From Streptomyces sp. NBC_01296 (GTDB taxonomy: Bacteria; Actinomycetota; Actinomycetes; Streptomycetales; Streptomycetaceae): a stretch of 64,000 bases of DNA. Each line of letters opens with the position of its first letter. Position 1 is the first letter of the stretch. Both the position numbers and the translations under genes were made by a program. Below the pieces are notes generated by a model. It made no database searches. It was not told the DNA's origin and saw nothing but the letters and a program-made list of their open reading frames with translations. The stretch is from positions 6,386,001-6,450,000 of the forward strand of contig NZ_CP130720.1 in assembly GCF_035984415.1 (NCBI RefSeq). The letters run 5' to 3'. This document shows positions 39,209-48,166 of this stretch, in pieces.

Positions 39209-40357
39209 TCACGAGGGGGTCCCCGCCGGCCTGCCCGTGGCCGCATCGGGCCCCACGACCAGCCGGAACCGGGCCCCGGCGGGGTCGCCTTCCTCGTGCC
39301 ACCAGACGCGTACGCGCCAATGGGCGCCGTCGCCGGGGTAGTCCGCGGAAGCCGTGAACCCGTGCACCAATTCGGTGCCTACGTCATTGGCTGTCCTATT
39401 TCTTGCTTCTGCCCCGCTGTGCCAGGGATGTTCCTGTACGTTCCATAGCCCGTCAGGACCGCGCACCTCGAAGCGCCACACCGCCCGCCAGGGCGTGACC
39501 TCCAGCATCGTGCGCACCTGTTCGGCGCCGAGGTGCAGCCGGGCCGCGATCTCGGTTTCGGCCACCCCGTGGATCCTGGCCGCCACCACGGCACGGGGCA
39601 GCAGGGGTTCGGGCAGCAGGCCCCGCGCGCGCAGGTTCACCAGGGAGTCGAAGGACAGGAACCGCAGGCGCAGTTCCAGCTGGCGGCCGATGTGGTCGAG
39701 GGCCTCCTCCGCCTCCTGGGCCTCCTCCGAAGCGGGCTCCGCGAGCAGCAGTTGGCGGAAACCGCCCTCCGCGTCCACCGCCCACGCCACCGCCTCCTCG
39801 GCGGAGCCCAGCTCGGCGAGGCGGTCCCCGAGGAACACCTTGGCCTGCGCGAGGCCGCGCCGGTTGACCGGATCGTGCTGGTCCAGGCCCGCCCAGACCT
39901 CGACCGCCGCCCGGGTCAGGTCCCGGGCGCGCTCGCCCGCCGCCCGCTCCATGGCGCTCGGGCCGGTCTCGGCCGCCGGGCCGAGCGGATGGCGGGGCAG
40001 CCGCTCCCCGTCGCTCAGCGGCCAGGACAGCCAGACCCCCTGGTTGATCAGGCCCCGGGCGTACCAGCGGGCGTACTCCGGGGCGTGCCCGGCCGCCTGC
40101 TGCGCGGACCGCAGCCCCTCCTCGACGGCCGCCAGGGCCCCGGCCCGGTCGCCGCCGGCGAACCGGCGGGCCGCCAGGTCACCGAGGCGAAGGCCGAGCC
40201 GAGCCGCGCACTCCGGATCGGTCCGCGCCGGTTCGCGCAGCGCGCCGATCAGCTCCGTCAGCAGCGCCTCGGCCTCGGCGGGCGCCGCCCGTGCGGCCCC
40301 CGACCGGATCCGTGCCCATTGGGCGTCCAGCCGTAGAACGTCTTCCCGCTGCGCCAT
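39209..40357 (-). CDS. Helical-repeat protein with HTH-like segment, unknown function
   Basis: 382 aa from ATG 40357 (GGGGGGCGGG upstream). The first ~230 residues are Ala/Glu/Leu-rich paired helices like tetratricopeptide repeats. A segment VAETEIAARLHLGAEQVRTMLE near residue 270 resembles a sigma region 4 or LuxR-type HTH. The last ~100 residues have a Trp-rich beta region (WRAVWRFEV, WRVRVWWHEEGD). No signal or membrane segment. It could be a regulator or scaffold; I do not recognise the family. Confidence 0.7.
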   Translation of the reverse strand: MAQREDVLRLDAQWARIRSGAARAAPAEAEALLTELIGALREPARTDPECAARLGLRLGDLAARRFAGGDRAGALAAVEEGLRSAQQAAGHAPEYARWYARGLINQGVWLSWPLSDGERLPRHPLGPAAETGPSAMERAAGERARDLTRAAVEVWAGLDQHDPVNRRGLAQAKVFLGDRLAELGSAEEAVAWAVDAEGGFRQLLLAEPASEEAQEAEEALDHIGRQLELRLRFLSFDSLVNLRARGLLPEPLLPRAVVAARIHGVAETEIAARLHLGAEQVRTMLEVTPWRAVWRFEVRGPDGLWNVQEHPWHSGAEARNRTANDVGTELVHGFTASADYPGDGAHWRVRVWWHEEGDPAGARFRLVVGPDAATGRPAGTPS

Positions 40358-40441
40358 GCCCGCCCCCCGGCGTCCTGGTGTGGACCGCCCCCGCGGGGCG
40401 GCGCCCATCCTCCTGCCAGGCCAACGTACGGGGGCCGCGAA

Positions 40442-41209
40442 TCACTCCCAGCGGAACAGCTTCGCGGCGGCGCCGAGCCCCAGAACGGCCCACGCGGCGA
40501 GCACGGCCGCGTCCCCCCAGGGCAGCGCGGCCCCGTGCCGGAGCACCTCGCGCAGCCCGTCGGACAGTGCCGAGATCGGCAGCAGGCCGAGTACGGACTG
40601 CACGGCTTCGGGGAACTTCTCCATCGGCACGATCACCCCGCCGCCGACCAGCAGCAGCAGGAACACCAGGTTGGCGGCGGCCAGCGTGGCCTCGGCCTTC
40701 AGCGTGCCCGCCATCAGCAGCCCGAGCCCGGAGAAGGCGGCGGTGCCCAGTAGGACCAGTGCGGCGACCGCGAGCGGGTTGCCGTGCGGGGACCAGCCCA
40801 GCGCGAGGGCGATCACCGTCAGCAGCGCGATCTGCAGCACCTCGGTGACCAGCACGGACAGGGTCTTGGCGGCCATCAGCGCCCACCGCGGCAGTGGCGA
40901 GGCGCCGAGCCGCTTGAGCACCCCGTAGCGGCGGTCGAAGCCGGTGGCGATGGCCTGTCCGGTGAAGGCGGTGGACATCACGGCCAGCGCCAGGATGCCG
41001 GGCGCGAGGAAGTCCACGGACTTCTGGGCTCCCGTATCCACGATGTCGACGGCGGAGAACAGCACCAGCAGCAGCGCCGGGATGATCACGGTCAGCAGCA
41101 GCTGCTCCCCGTTGCGCAGCAGCATCCGCGTCTCCAGCGCGGTCTGCGCCAGGATCATGCGGGACACGGGCGCGGCCCCCGGGTTGGGGGCGAACGTACC
41201 GGCGCTCAT
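40442..41209 (-). CDS. ABC-2 type transporter permease
   Basis: 255 aa with six membrane helices. ABC-2 features are GFDRRYGVLKRLGASPLPRW (cytoplasmic loop) and the FPEAVQSVLGLLPISALSDGLREV re-entrant region. It overlaps the ATPase gene by 4 nt, forming an export pair of unknown substrate. An ABC pair beside SufR also occurs near suf loci in mycobacteria. Confidence 0.92.
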   Translation of the reverse strand: MSAGTFAPNPGAAPVSRMILAQTALETRMLLRNGEQLLLTVIIPALLLVLFSAVDIVDTGAQKSVDFLAPGILALAVMSTAFTGQAIATGFDRRYGVLKRLGASPLPRWALMAAKTLSVLVTEVLQIALLTVIALALGWSPHGNPLAVAALVLLGTAAFSGLGLLMAGTLKAEATLAAANLVFLLLLVGGGVIVPMEKFPEAVQSVLGLLPISALSDGLREVLRHGAALPWGDAAVLAAWAVLGLGAAAKLFRWE

Positions 41210-42132
41210 GCGCGCAGCTCCTTACCGGTCAGTTCCAGGAAGACGTCTTCGAGGGTGTGCCGCTCCACCGAGAGGCTGTTCGGCATCACCCCGTTCTGCG
41301 CGCACCAGGAGGCGACGGTGGCCAGCAGCTGCGGGTCCACGGCGCCGGTGACCCGGTAGACGCCCGCGCTGAGCTCGGCGGCCTCGGTGCCGTCGGGCAG
41401 CGCCTTCAGCAGCGAGCCGAGGTCGAGGGCGGGCCGGCCGGTGAAGCGCAGGGTGTTCTCGGCGCCGCCGCGGCACAGCTGCTCGGGGCTGCCGTGGGCG
41501 ACGACCCGGCCCGCGTCGACGATGGCGACCTCGTCCGCGAGCTGCTCGGCCTCGTCCATGTGGTGGGTGGTGAGGACGACGGAGACCCCGTCGGTGCGCA
41601 GTTCCCGTACGAGGTCCCAGGTCGCGCGGCGGGCCTGCGGGTCCAGGCCCGCGGTCGGCTCGTCCAGGAAGACCAGCTCGGGCCGGCCCACCACGGCCAT
41701 GGCGAGGGCCAGGCGCTGCTGCTGGCCGCCGGAGAGGCGGCGGTAGGGGGTGCGGCCGCAGCCGCCCAGCCCGAGCCGCTCCACCAGGGTGTCCACGTCG
41801 AGCGGGGCGGCGTACAGCTTGGCCATGTGGCGCAGCATCTCGACGGCGCGGGCGCCGGAGTAGACCCCGCCGGACTGGAGCATCACGCCGATCCGCGGGC
41901 GCAGTGCCTCGGCCTGGGCGACCGGGTCGAGGCCGAGGACGCGGACGGTGCCGGCGTCGGGGCGGCGGTAGCCCTCGCAGGTCTCCACGGTGGTCGTCTT
42001 GCCCGCGCCGTTGGGACCGAGGACGGCGGTGACCGAGGCCTTGCGGACGGTGAGGTCCAGGCCGTCCACCGCGGTTTTGGGTCCGTACCGCTTCACCAGT
42101 CCGCGGATCTCCACGGCGGGGTCGTTGCTCAT
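41206..42132 (-). CDS. ABC transporter ATP-binding protein (DrrA-type)
   Basis: 308 aa. Walker A GPNGAGKTTT, Q-loop MLQSGG, signature LSGGQQQRLALA, Walker B LVFLDEPTAGLD and switch His in TTHHMDEAE are all present. The ~80-residue C-terminal extension is typical of DrrA-like drug/lipid exporters. It is first in a leftward pair with the permease, and its start faces the sufR promoter region. Confidence 0.95.
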   Translation of the reverse strand: MSNDPAVEIRGLVKRYGPKTAVDGLDLTVRKASVTAVLGPNGAGKTTTVETCEGYRRPDAGTVRVLGLDPVAQAEALRPRIGVMLQSGGVYSGARAVEMLRHMAKLYAAPLDVDTLVERLGLGGCGRTPYRRLSGGQQQRLALAMAVVGRPELVFLDEPTAGLDPQARRATWDLVRELRTDGVSVVLTTHHMDEAEQLADEVAIVDAGRVVAHGSPEQLCRGGAENTLRFTGRPALDLGSLLKALPDGTEAAELSAGVYRVTGAVDPQLLATVASWCAQNGVMPNSLSVERHTLEDVFLELTGKELRA

Positions 42133-42252
42133 GCGGGTGAGTCTACGGAGAGAGAGAAGGGGGCCCGGGCGGTGGGGGAGGCCGCCTGGGGCGGGGCGGC
42201 CGCAGGCCGGTTCCGTGCAGGTGGCAGGGGGTGCAGCCTCACTCTCCGTGGA

Positions 42253-42343
42253 TAGATTAGGTAACCCTTAGTGATGGAGGCCACCAGGAGTGGCGTCGGT
42301 CACGGCTTGTCGGGGCTCGACTAATTACGCAACAATGGCGTTG
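42253..42343 (+). promoter_or_regulatory. suf promoter and SufR-type operator
   Basis: A strong -10-like TAGATT lies at 42253-42258 with no good -35. Near the start codon, CAAC (42330-42333) -N6- GTTG (42340-42343) matches the inverted repeat reported for SufR of cyanobacteria. The right half shares its last G with the GTG start codon, so bound SufR would cover the ribosome entry region. An AT-rich TTAGGTAACCCTTA (42257-42270) lies between. Confidence 0.55.
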
Positions 42344-43104
42344 TGAAATACGGCGAACGGATCATCGAGACCCCCCAGGGGGAACTCGCTACCGGGGAGC
42401 GGCCAACCCGCAACCGGGTCGCGCGTTCCATCCTGGACCACGGTCCGTCCACCGTCGCCGACCTCGCCGCGCGTCTCGGCCTCACGCAGGCCGCCGTCCG
42501 CCGCCACCTCGACACGCTCGTCGCCGACGACGTGGTCGAGCCCCGTGAGCAGCGCGTCTACGGCACGCGCACCCGGGGCCGGCCCGCCAAGGTCTTCGCG
42601 CTGACCGACTGCGGCCGCGACGCGTTCGACCAGTCCTACGACTCGCTCGCCGCGGACGCCATGCGCTGGATCGCGCAGGCCGCCGGCGGAGGCGAGCAGG
42701 GGGAGGCGGCCGTCGCCGCCTTCGCCAGGGCGCGGATGGACGCACAGGCCGAGACCTACCGGGAGAGCCTGGCCGCCGCCGCCCCCTCGGAGCGCACCGA
42801 GGCCCTTGCCAAGGCGTTGACCGCCGACGGGTACGCTGCTACGGCGAAGAGCGCTCCCGGTCCGCACAGCGGTGAACAGCTCTGCCAGCACCACTGCCCG
42901 GTCGCGCATGTCGCCGAGCAGTTCCCGCAGCTCTGCGAGGCGGAGACCGAGGTCTTCTCCCGCCTGCTCGGGACGCATGTGCAGCGCCTCGCCACGATCG
43001 CCCACGGCGACGGGGTGTGCACCACGTTCATCCCACGAGGCGCGGGCACCGCACAGACCGACACATCAGCATCTGCAAGTACGGCCGGGAGGAACCCCGC
43101 ATGA
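42343..43104 (+). CDS. sufR: SufR-type Fe-S-sensing transcriptional repressor
   Basis: 253 aa. The N-terminal winged HTH (~22-88) contains VADLAARLGLTQAAVRRHLDTLV. Cys181, Cys185 (CQHHC), Cys198 and Cys226 in the C-terminal half are the likely Fe-S ligands. SufR senses cluster supply and represses suf genes when clusters are ample. GTG 42343 has a poor RBS. The gene overlaps sufB by 4 nt and so is part of the operon it controls. Confidence 0.93.
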   Translation: MKYGERIIETPQGELATGERPTRNRVARSILDHGPSTVADLAARLGLTQAAVRRHLDTLVADDVVEPREQRVYGTRTRGRPAKVFALTDCGRDAFDQSYDSLAADAMRWIAQAAGGGEQGEAAVAAFARARMDAQAETYRESLAAAAPSERTEALAKALTADGYAATAKSAPGPHSGEQLCQHHCPVAHVAEQFPQLCEAETEVFSRLLGTHVQRLATIAHGDGVCTTFIPRGAGTAQTDTSASASTAGRNPA

Positions 43105-44516
43105 CCACGGAGACTGCTCACCCTGAGCTCGATGGCCTGGGCACCTACGAATATGGCTGGGCCGACTCCGACGCGGCCGGCGCCGCTGCCAAGCGGGGTC
43201 TGTCCGAGGACGTCGTGCGCGACATCTCGGCCAAGAAGAACGAGCCGGAGTGGATGCTGAAGCTCCGCCTCAAGGGCCTCAAGCTCTTCGGCAAGAAGCC
43301 CATGCCGACCTGGGGCTCCGACCTCTCCGGCATCGACTTCAACAACATCAAGTACTTCGTGCGTTCGACCGAGAAGCAGGCCGCTTCGTGGGAGGACCTG
43401 CCGGAGGACATCAAGAACACGTACGACAAGCTCGGCATCCCGGAGGCGGAGAAGCAGCGCCTCGTCGCCGGTGTCGCGGCCCAGTACGAGTCCGAGGTCG
43501 TCTACCACCAGATCCGTGAGGACCTGGAGGAGCAGGGCGTCATCTTCCTCGACACGGACACCGCGCTCAAGGAGCACCCGGAGCTCTTCCAGGAGTACTT
43601 CGGCACGGTCATCCCGGTCGGCGACAACAAGTTCGCGTCGCTGAACACCGCCGTGTGGTCGGGCGGCTCGTTCATCTACGTGCCCAAGGGCGTCAAGGTC
43701 GACATCCCGCTCCAGGCCTACTTCCGTATCAACACGGAGAACATGGGCCAGTTCGAGCGGACGCTGATCATCGTCGACGAGGACGCCTACGTCCACTACG
43801 TCGAGGGCTGCACCGCCCCGATCTACTCCTCGGACTCGCTGCACAGCGCCGTGGTCGAGATCATCGTGAAGAAGGGCGGCCGCTGCCGCTACACGACCAT
43901 CCAGAACTGGTCGAACAACGTCTACAACCTGGTCACCAAGCGTGCCGTGGCGTACGAGGGCGCGACCATGGAGTGGATCGACGGCAACATCGGTTCCAAG
44001 GTCACCATGAAGTACCCGGCCGTCTACCTGATGGGCGAGCACGCCAAGGGCGAGACCCTGTCCATCGCCTTCGCGGGCGAGGGCCAGCACCAGGACGCCG
44101 GCTCCAAGATGGTCCACATGGCGCCGAACACCTCCTCGAACATCGTCTCCAAGTCGGTGGCGCGAGGCGGCGGCCGCACCTCGTACCGCGGCCTGGTCGA
44201 GATCGGCGAGGGCGCCCACGGCTCCAAGTCGAACGTGCTCTGCGACGCGCTCCTGGTCGACACGATCTCCCGCTCGGACACGTACCCGTACGTGGACGTC
44301 CGTGAGGACGACGTCTCCATGGGCCACGAGGCCACGGTCTCCAAGGTCTCCGACGACCAGCTCTTCTACCTGATGAGCCGCGGTCTGACGGAGTTCGAGG
44401 CCATGGCCATGATCGTGCGCGGCTTCGTCGAGCCCATCGCGCGCGAGCTGCCCATGGAGTACGCGCTGGAGCTCAACCGGCTGATCGAGCTGCAGATGGA
44501 GGGTTCGGTCGGTTAA
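43101..44516 (+). CDS. sufB: Fe-S cluster assembly scaffold protein SufB
   Basis: 471 aa. Core SufB/D beta-helix with family runs SLNTAVWSGGSFIYVPKGV, YVEGCTAPIYSSDSLH (Cys in the scaffold region) and ARGGGRTSYRGLVEI; C-terminal VARELPMEY-like helix. SufBCD builds clusters on SufB using sulfur from SufS/SufU. GGGAGG lies 8 nt before ATG 43101. It is followed by sufD across a 104-nt spacer that can form a cacggtc / gaccgtg stem. Confidence 0.97.
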   Translation: MTTETAHPELDGLGTYEYGWADSDAAGAAAKRGLSEDVVRDISAKKNEPEWMLKLRLKGLKLFGKKPMPTWGSDLSGIDFNNIKYFVRSTEKQAASWEDLPEDIKNTYDKLGIPEAEKQRLVAGVAAQYESEVVYHQIREDLEEQGVIFLDTDTALKEHPELFQEYFGTVIPVGDNKFASLNTAVWSGGSFIYVPKGVKVDIPLQAYFRINTENMGQFERTLIIVDEDAYVHYVEGCTAPIYSSDSLHSAVVEIIVKKGGRCRYTTIQNWSNNVYNLVTKRAVAYEGATMEWIDGNIGSKVTMKYPAVYLMGEHAKGETLSIAFAGEGQHQDAGSKMVHMAPNTSSNIVSKSVARGGGRTSYRGLVEIGEGAHGSKSNVLCDALLVDTISRSDTYPYVDVREDDVSMGHEATVSKVSDDQLFYLMSRGLTEFEAMAMIVRGFVEPIARELPMEYALELNRLIELQMEGSVG

Positions 44517-44620
44517 TCCCCGACCGCCCCCCACCAGCTCCACGGTCCGCGCCCCTGGCGGGCCGAGGATCGCAACGACGTAGACCGTGTTCTTTTCAGA
44601 GAGTGAGCAAGACGACAGCC

Positions 44621-45799
44621 ATGGCTGAGGCTCAGAACATTCCGGCCGGGTCGACCACGGCCGGCGCGATCGCGGTGGCCGCCGAGTCCACCGTCGCCAC
44701 CCGGATGAGCGCACCCCCGTCCTTCGACGTGGCGGACTTCCCCGTCCCCCACGGCCGCGAGGAGGAGTGGCGGTTCACCCCGCTGGCGCGCCTGCGTGGT
44801 CTGCACGACGGCACCGCGGTCGCCAACGGCACCATGAAGGCCCAGATCGACGCGCCCGAGGGCGTCACCGTCGAGTCGGTGGAGCGCGGAGACGCGCGGA
44901 TCGGCAAGGCCGGCACCCCGGTGGACCGGATCGCCGCCCAGGCGTTCTCGTCCTTCGCCAAGGCCACGGTCGTCACCGTGCCCAAGGAGGCCGTGCTGAC
45001 CGAGCCCGTGCGCGTCTCGCTGCACGGCGAGGGCGGCACCACCTTCGGCCACACCGTCTTCGACGTACAGGCCTTCGCCGAGGCCGTCATCGTCATCGAC
45101 CACACCGGTGACGGCGTGCGCGCCGCCAACGTCGACTTCCTCGTCGGCGACGGCGCCAAGCTCACCGTCGTCTCCGTGCAGGACTGGGACGACACCGCCG
45201 TCCACTGCTCCCAGCACAACACGCTGGTCGGCCGCGACGCGACCTTCAAGTCGATCGTGGTCACCTTCGGCGGCGACGTCGTACGCCTGCACCCGCGGGT
45301 CAGCTACGCGGGCCCCGGCGGCGACGCCGAGCTCCTCGGCCTGTACTTCACGGACGCCGACCAGCACCAGGAGCACCGCCTCCTGGTCACGCACGACGCC
45401 CCGCACTGCAAGTCCCACGTGGTCTACAAGGGTGCGCTGCAGGGCGAAGGCGCCCACGCCGTCTGGATCGGCGACGTCCTCATCGAGAAGAGCGCCGAGG
45501 GCACCGACACCTACGAGATGAACCGCAACCTCGTCCTCACGGACGGCGCGCGGGTCGACTCGGTGCCGAACCTGGAGATCGAGACCGGCGAGATCGTCGG
45601 CGCCGGCCACGCCTCCGCGACCGGCCGCTTCGACGACGAGCAGCTCTTCTACCTGCAGGCCCGCGGCATCCCGGCCGACGACGCCCGCCGCCTGGTCGTG
45701 CGCGGCTTCTTCGCCGAGCTCGTCCAGCAGATCGGTGTCCCGGACATCGAGGAGCGCCTCCTCGCCAAGATCGAGACCGAGCTCGAGGCGTCCGTCTGA
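44621..45799 (+). CDS. sufD: Fe-S cluster assembly protein SufD
   Basis: 392 aa. N-terminal HGREEEWRFTPLARL is typical of SufD; the core is the same beta-helix fold as SufB, ending NRNLVLTDGARVDSVPNLEIE. It pairs with SufB in the SufB-C2-D scaffold. ATG 44621 starts the usual MAEAQNIP form; GTG 44603 would add six residues and neither start has a good RBS. Its stop overlaps the next start (TGATG). Confidence 0.96.
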   Translation: MAEAQNIPAGSTTAGAIAVAAESTVATRMSAPPSFDVADFPVPHGREEEWRFTPLARLRGLHDGTAVANGTMKAQIDAPEGVTVESVERGDARIGKAGTPVDRIAAQAFSSFAKATVVTVPKEAVLTEPVRVSLHGEGGTTFGHTVFDVQAFAEAVIVIDHTGDGVRAANVDFLVGDGAKLTVVSVQDWDDTAVHCSQHNTLVGRDATFKSIVVTFGGDVVRLHPRVSYAGPGGDAELLGLYFTDADQHQEHRLLVTHDAPHCKSHVVYKGALQGEGAHAVWIGDVLIEKSAEGTDTYEMNRNLVLTDGARVDSVPNLEIETGEIVGAGHASATGRFDDEQLFYLQARGIPADDARRLVVRGFFAELVQQIGVPDIEERLLAKIETELEASV

Positions 45800-46116
45800 T
45801 GACCTACGTCAAGGCCTGTGCGCTGAGCGAGCTCGAGGAGAACACCCCGAAGCGGGTGGAACTCGACGGCACGCCGGTGTCCATCGTCTCCACCGAGGGG
45901 GAGGTGTTCGCGATCAACGACATCTGCTCGCACGCGAACGTCTCGCTCTCGGAGGGCGAGGTCGAGGACTGCATGATCGAGTGCTGGCTGCACGGGTCCT
46001 CCTTCGACCTGCGCACCGGCAAGCCCTCCGGTCTGCCGGCGACCCGCCCCGTACCCGTTTACCCCGTAAAGATCGAAGGGGACGACGTGCTCGTCTCCCT
46101 CACCCAGGAGTCCTGA
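45799..46116 (+). CDS. Rieske-type ferredoxin within the suf operon
   Basis: 105 aa, with ligands C43-x-H45 (CSHANVS) and C62-x2-H65 (CWLHGSSF), the NirD/dioxygenase-ferredoxin type of Rieske motif. It is cytoplasmic, without a signal peptide. The start overlaps the sufD stop and it lies 7 nt before sufC. It may supply electrons for cluster assembly, or be an early client; this is inference. The position is conserved in actinobacterial suf loci as I recall. Confidence 0.92.
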   Translation: MTYVKACALSELEENTPKRVELDGTPVSIVSTEGEVFAINDICSHANVSLSEGEVEDCMIECWLHGSSFDLRTGKPSGLPATRPVPVYPVKIEGDDVLVSLTQES

Positions 46117-46123
46117 GGCATCC

Positions 46124-46891
46124 ATGGCAACGCTTGAAATCCACGACCTGCACGTCTCCGTCGAGGCCGAGAACGGCGCCCGGGAGATCCTCAAGGGTGT
46201 CGACCTCACCGTCAAGCAGGGTGAGACGCACGCCATCATGGGCCCCAACGGCTCCGGCAAGTCCACCCTGGCGTACTCGCTCGCCGGTCACCCGAAGTAC
46301 ACCATCACCGGTGGCACCGTGACCCTCGACGGCGAAGACGTCCTGGAGATGTCCGTCGACGAGCGCGCCCGCGCCGGCGTCTTCCTCGCCATGCAGTACC
46401 CGGTCGAGGTCCCCGGCGTCTCGGTCTCCAACTTCCTGCGTACGTCGGCCACCGCCATCCGCGGCGAGGCGCCGAAGCTGCGTACCTGGGTGAAGGAGGT
46501 CAAGTCCGCCATGGAGCAGCTCCAGATGGACCCGGCCTTCGCCGAGCGCAACGTCAACGAGGGCTTCTCCGGCGGTGAGAAGAAGCGCCACGAGATCCTC
46601 CAGCTGGAGCTCCTCAAGCCGAAGATCGCGATCCTCGACGAGACCGACTCCGGCCTCGACGTCGACGCCCTGCGCCAGGTCTCCGAAGGCGTCAACCGCG
46701 TCCGCGCGACCGGCGAGGTCGGCACGCTGCTGATCACGCACTACACGCGGATCCTCCGTTACATCAAGCCCGACTTCGTCCACGTCTTCTCGGAAGGCCG
46801 CATCGTCGAGTCCGGCGGCGCCGAGCTCGCCGACAAGCTGGAGGCGGAAGGCTACGAGGCGTACAGCACGAAGGGTGGCGCGACCGCGTGA
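46124..46891 (+). CDS. sufC: Fe-S cluster assembly ATPase SufC
   Basis: 255 aa ABC-type ATPase. Walker A GPNGSGKSTL, the SufC-specific signature FSGGEKKRHEILQ, Walker B KIAILDETDSGLD and switch His in LITHYTRIL. It dimerises on SufBD and drives conformational change during cluster building; it has no transporter partner. GAGG precedes ATG 46124. It overlaps sufS by 4 nt (GTGA). Confidence 0.97.
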   Translation: MATLEIHDLHVSVEAENGAREILKGVDLTVKQGETHAIMGPNGSGKSTLAYSLAGHPKYTITGGTVTLDGEDVLEMSVDERARAGVFLAMQYPVEVPGVSVSNFLRTSATAIRGEAPKLRTWVKEVKSAMEQLQMDPAFAERNVNEGFSGGEKKRHEILQLELLKPKIAILDETDSGLDVDALRQVSEGVNRVRATGEVGTLLITHYTRILRYIKPDFVHVFSEGRIVESGGAELADKLEAEGYEAYSTKGGATA

Positions 46892-48144
46892 CACAGTTGC
46901 CTGGCCTCCTCGACATCGAGGCGATCCGCAAGGACTTCCCCCTGCTGGATCGTGTGGTCCACGACGGGAAGAAGATCGTTTACCTGGACAACGCGGCGAC
47001 TTCGCAGAAGCCGCGCCAGGTGCTCGACGCGCTGAACGAGTACTACGAGCAGCACAACGCCAACGTCCACCGTGGCGTGCACGTGCTCGCCGAGGAGGCC
47101 ACGGCGCTGTACGAGGGCGCCCGCGACAAGGTCGCCGCCTTCATCAACGCGCCGAGCCGCGACGAGGTGATCTTCACCAAGAACGCCTCGGAGTCGCTCA
47201 ACCTGGTCGCGAACATGCTCGGCTGGGCGGACGAGCCCTACCGGGTCGACCGCGAGACCGAGATCGCCATCACGGAGATGGAGCACCACTCCAACATCGT
47301 CCCGTGGCAGCTGCTCTCGCAGCGCACCGGCGCGAAGCTGAAGTGGTTCGGCCTGACCGACGACGGCCGGCTCGACCTGTCCAACATCGAAGAGGTCATC
47401 ACGGAGAAGACGAAGATCGTCTCCTTCACGCTGGTCTCCAACATCATGGGCACGATCAACCCGGTCGACGCGATCGTCCGCCGCGCGCAGGAGGTCGGCG
47501 CGCTGGTGCTGATCGACGCCTCGCAGGCCGCTCCGCACATGCCGCTGGACGTGCAGGCGCTCGGCGCCGACTTCGTGGCCTTCACCGGCCACAAGATGTG
47601 CGGCCCGACCGGCATCGGCGTGCTCTGGGGCCGCCAGGAGCTCCTGGAGGACCTGCCTCCGTTCCTCGGCGGCGGCGAGATGATCGAGACCGTGTCGATG
47701 CACGCCTCGACGTACGCCCCGGCGCCCCACAAGTTCGAGGCGGGTACGCCCCCGATCGCCCAGGCCGTCGGCCTCGGCGCGGCCGTGGACTACCTGACCG
47801 CGATCGGCATGGACAAGATCGCCGCGCACGAGCACGCGATCACCGAGTACGCGGTGAAGCGCCTCCTGGAGGTCCCCGACCTGCGGATCATCGGCCCCAC
47901 CACGGCCGAGGACCGCGGCGCCGCGATCTCCTTCACGCTCGGTGACATCCACCCCCACGATGTCGGCCAGGTCCTGGACGAGCAGGGCATCGCGGTCCGC
48001 GTGGGACACCACTGCGCGCGCCCGGTCTGCCTGCGCTACGGAATTCCCGCGACCACGCGAGCGTCTTTCTACCTGTACTCCTCTCCGGCCGACGTCGACG
48101 CACTGATCGACGGGCTGGAGCACGTACGGAACTTCTTCGGCTGA
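46888..48144 (+). CDS. sufS: Cysteine desulfurase SufS
   Basis: 418 aa type II (SufS) PLP enzyme. PLP Lys236 in TGHKMCGP and persulfide Cys376 in RVGHHCARPV, with the short lobe of the SufS class. HANVHRGVH-like NVHRGVHVLAEEAT is the usual N-terminal motif. It takes sulfur from cysteine for cluster assembly, passing it to SufU downstream. GTG 46888 overlaps the sufC stop. Confidence 0.97.
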   Translation: MTQLPGLLDIEAIRKDFPLLDRVVHDGKKIVYLDNAATSQKPRQVLDALNEYYEQHNANVHRGVHVLAEEATALYEGARDKVAAFINAPSRDEVIFTKNASESLNLVANMLGWADEPYRVDRETEIAITEMEHHSNIVPWQLLSQRTGAKLKWFGLTDDGRLDLSNIEEVITEKTKIVSFTLVSNIMGTINPVDAIVRRAQEVGALVLIDASQAAPHMPLDVQALGADFVAFTGHKMCGPTGIGVLWGRQELLEDLPPFLGGGEMIETVSMHASTYAPAPHKFEAGTPPIAQAVGLGAAVDYLTAIGMDKIAAHEHAITEYAVKRLLEVPDLRIIGPTTAEDRGAAISFTLGDIHPHDVGQVLDEQGIAVRVGHHCARPVCLRYGIPATTRASFYLYSSPADVDALIDGLEHVRNFFG

Positions 48145-48166
48145 CGAGGGCGACGAGGACGACGCA

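Noticed and set aside
42253..42275. Iron box (IdeR/DmdR) in the suf promoter
   Set aside because: TTAGGTAACCCTTA has a partial left half but is too short and lacks the CCTAA right half of the 19-bp consensus.
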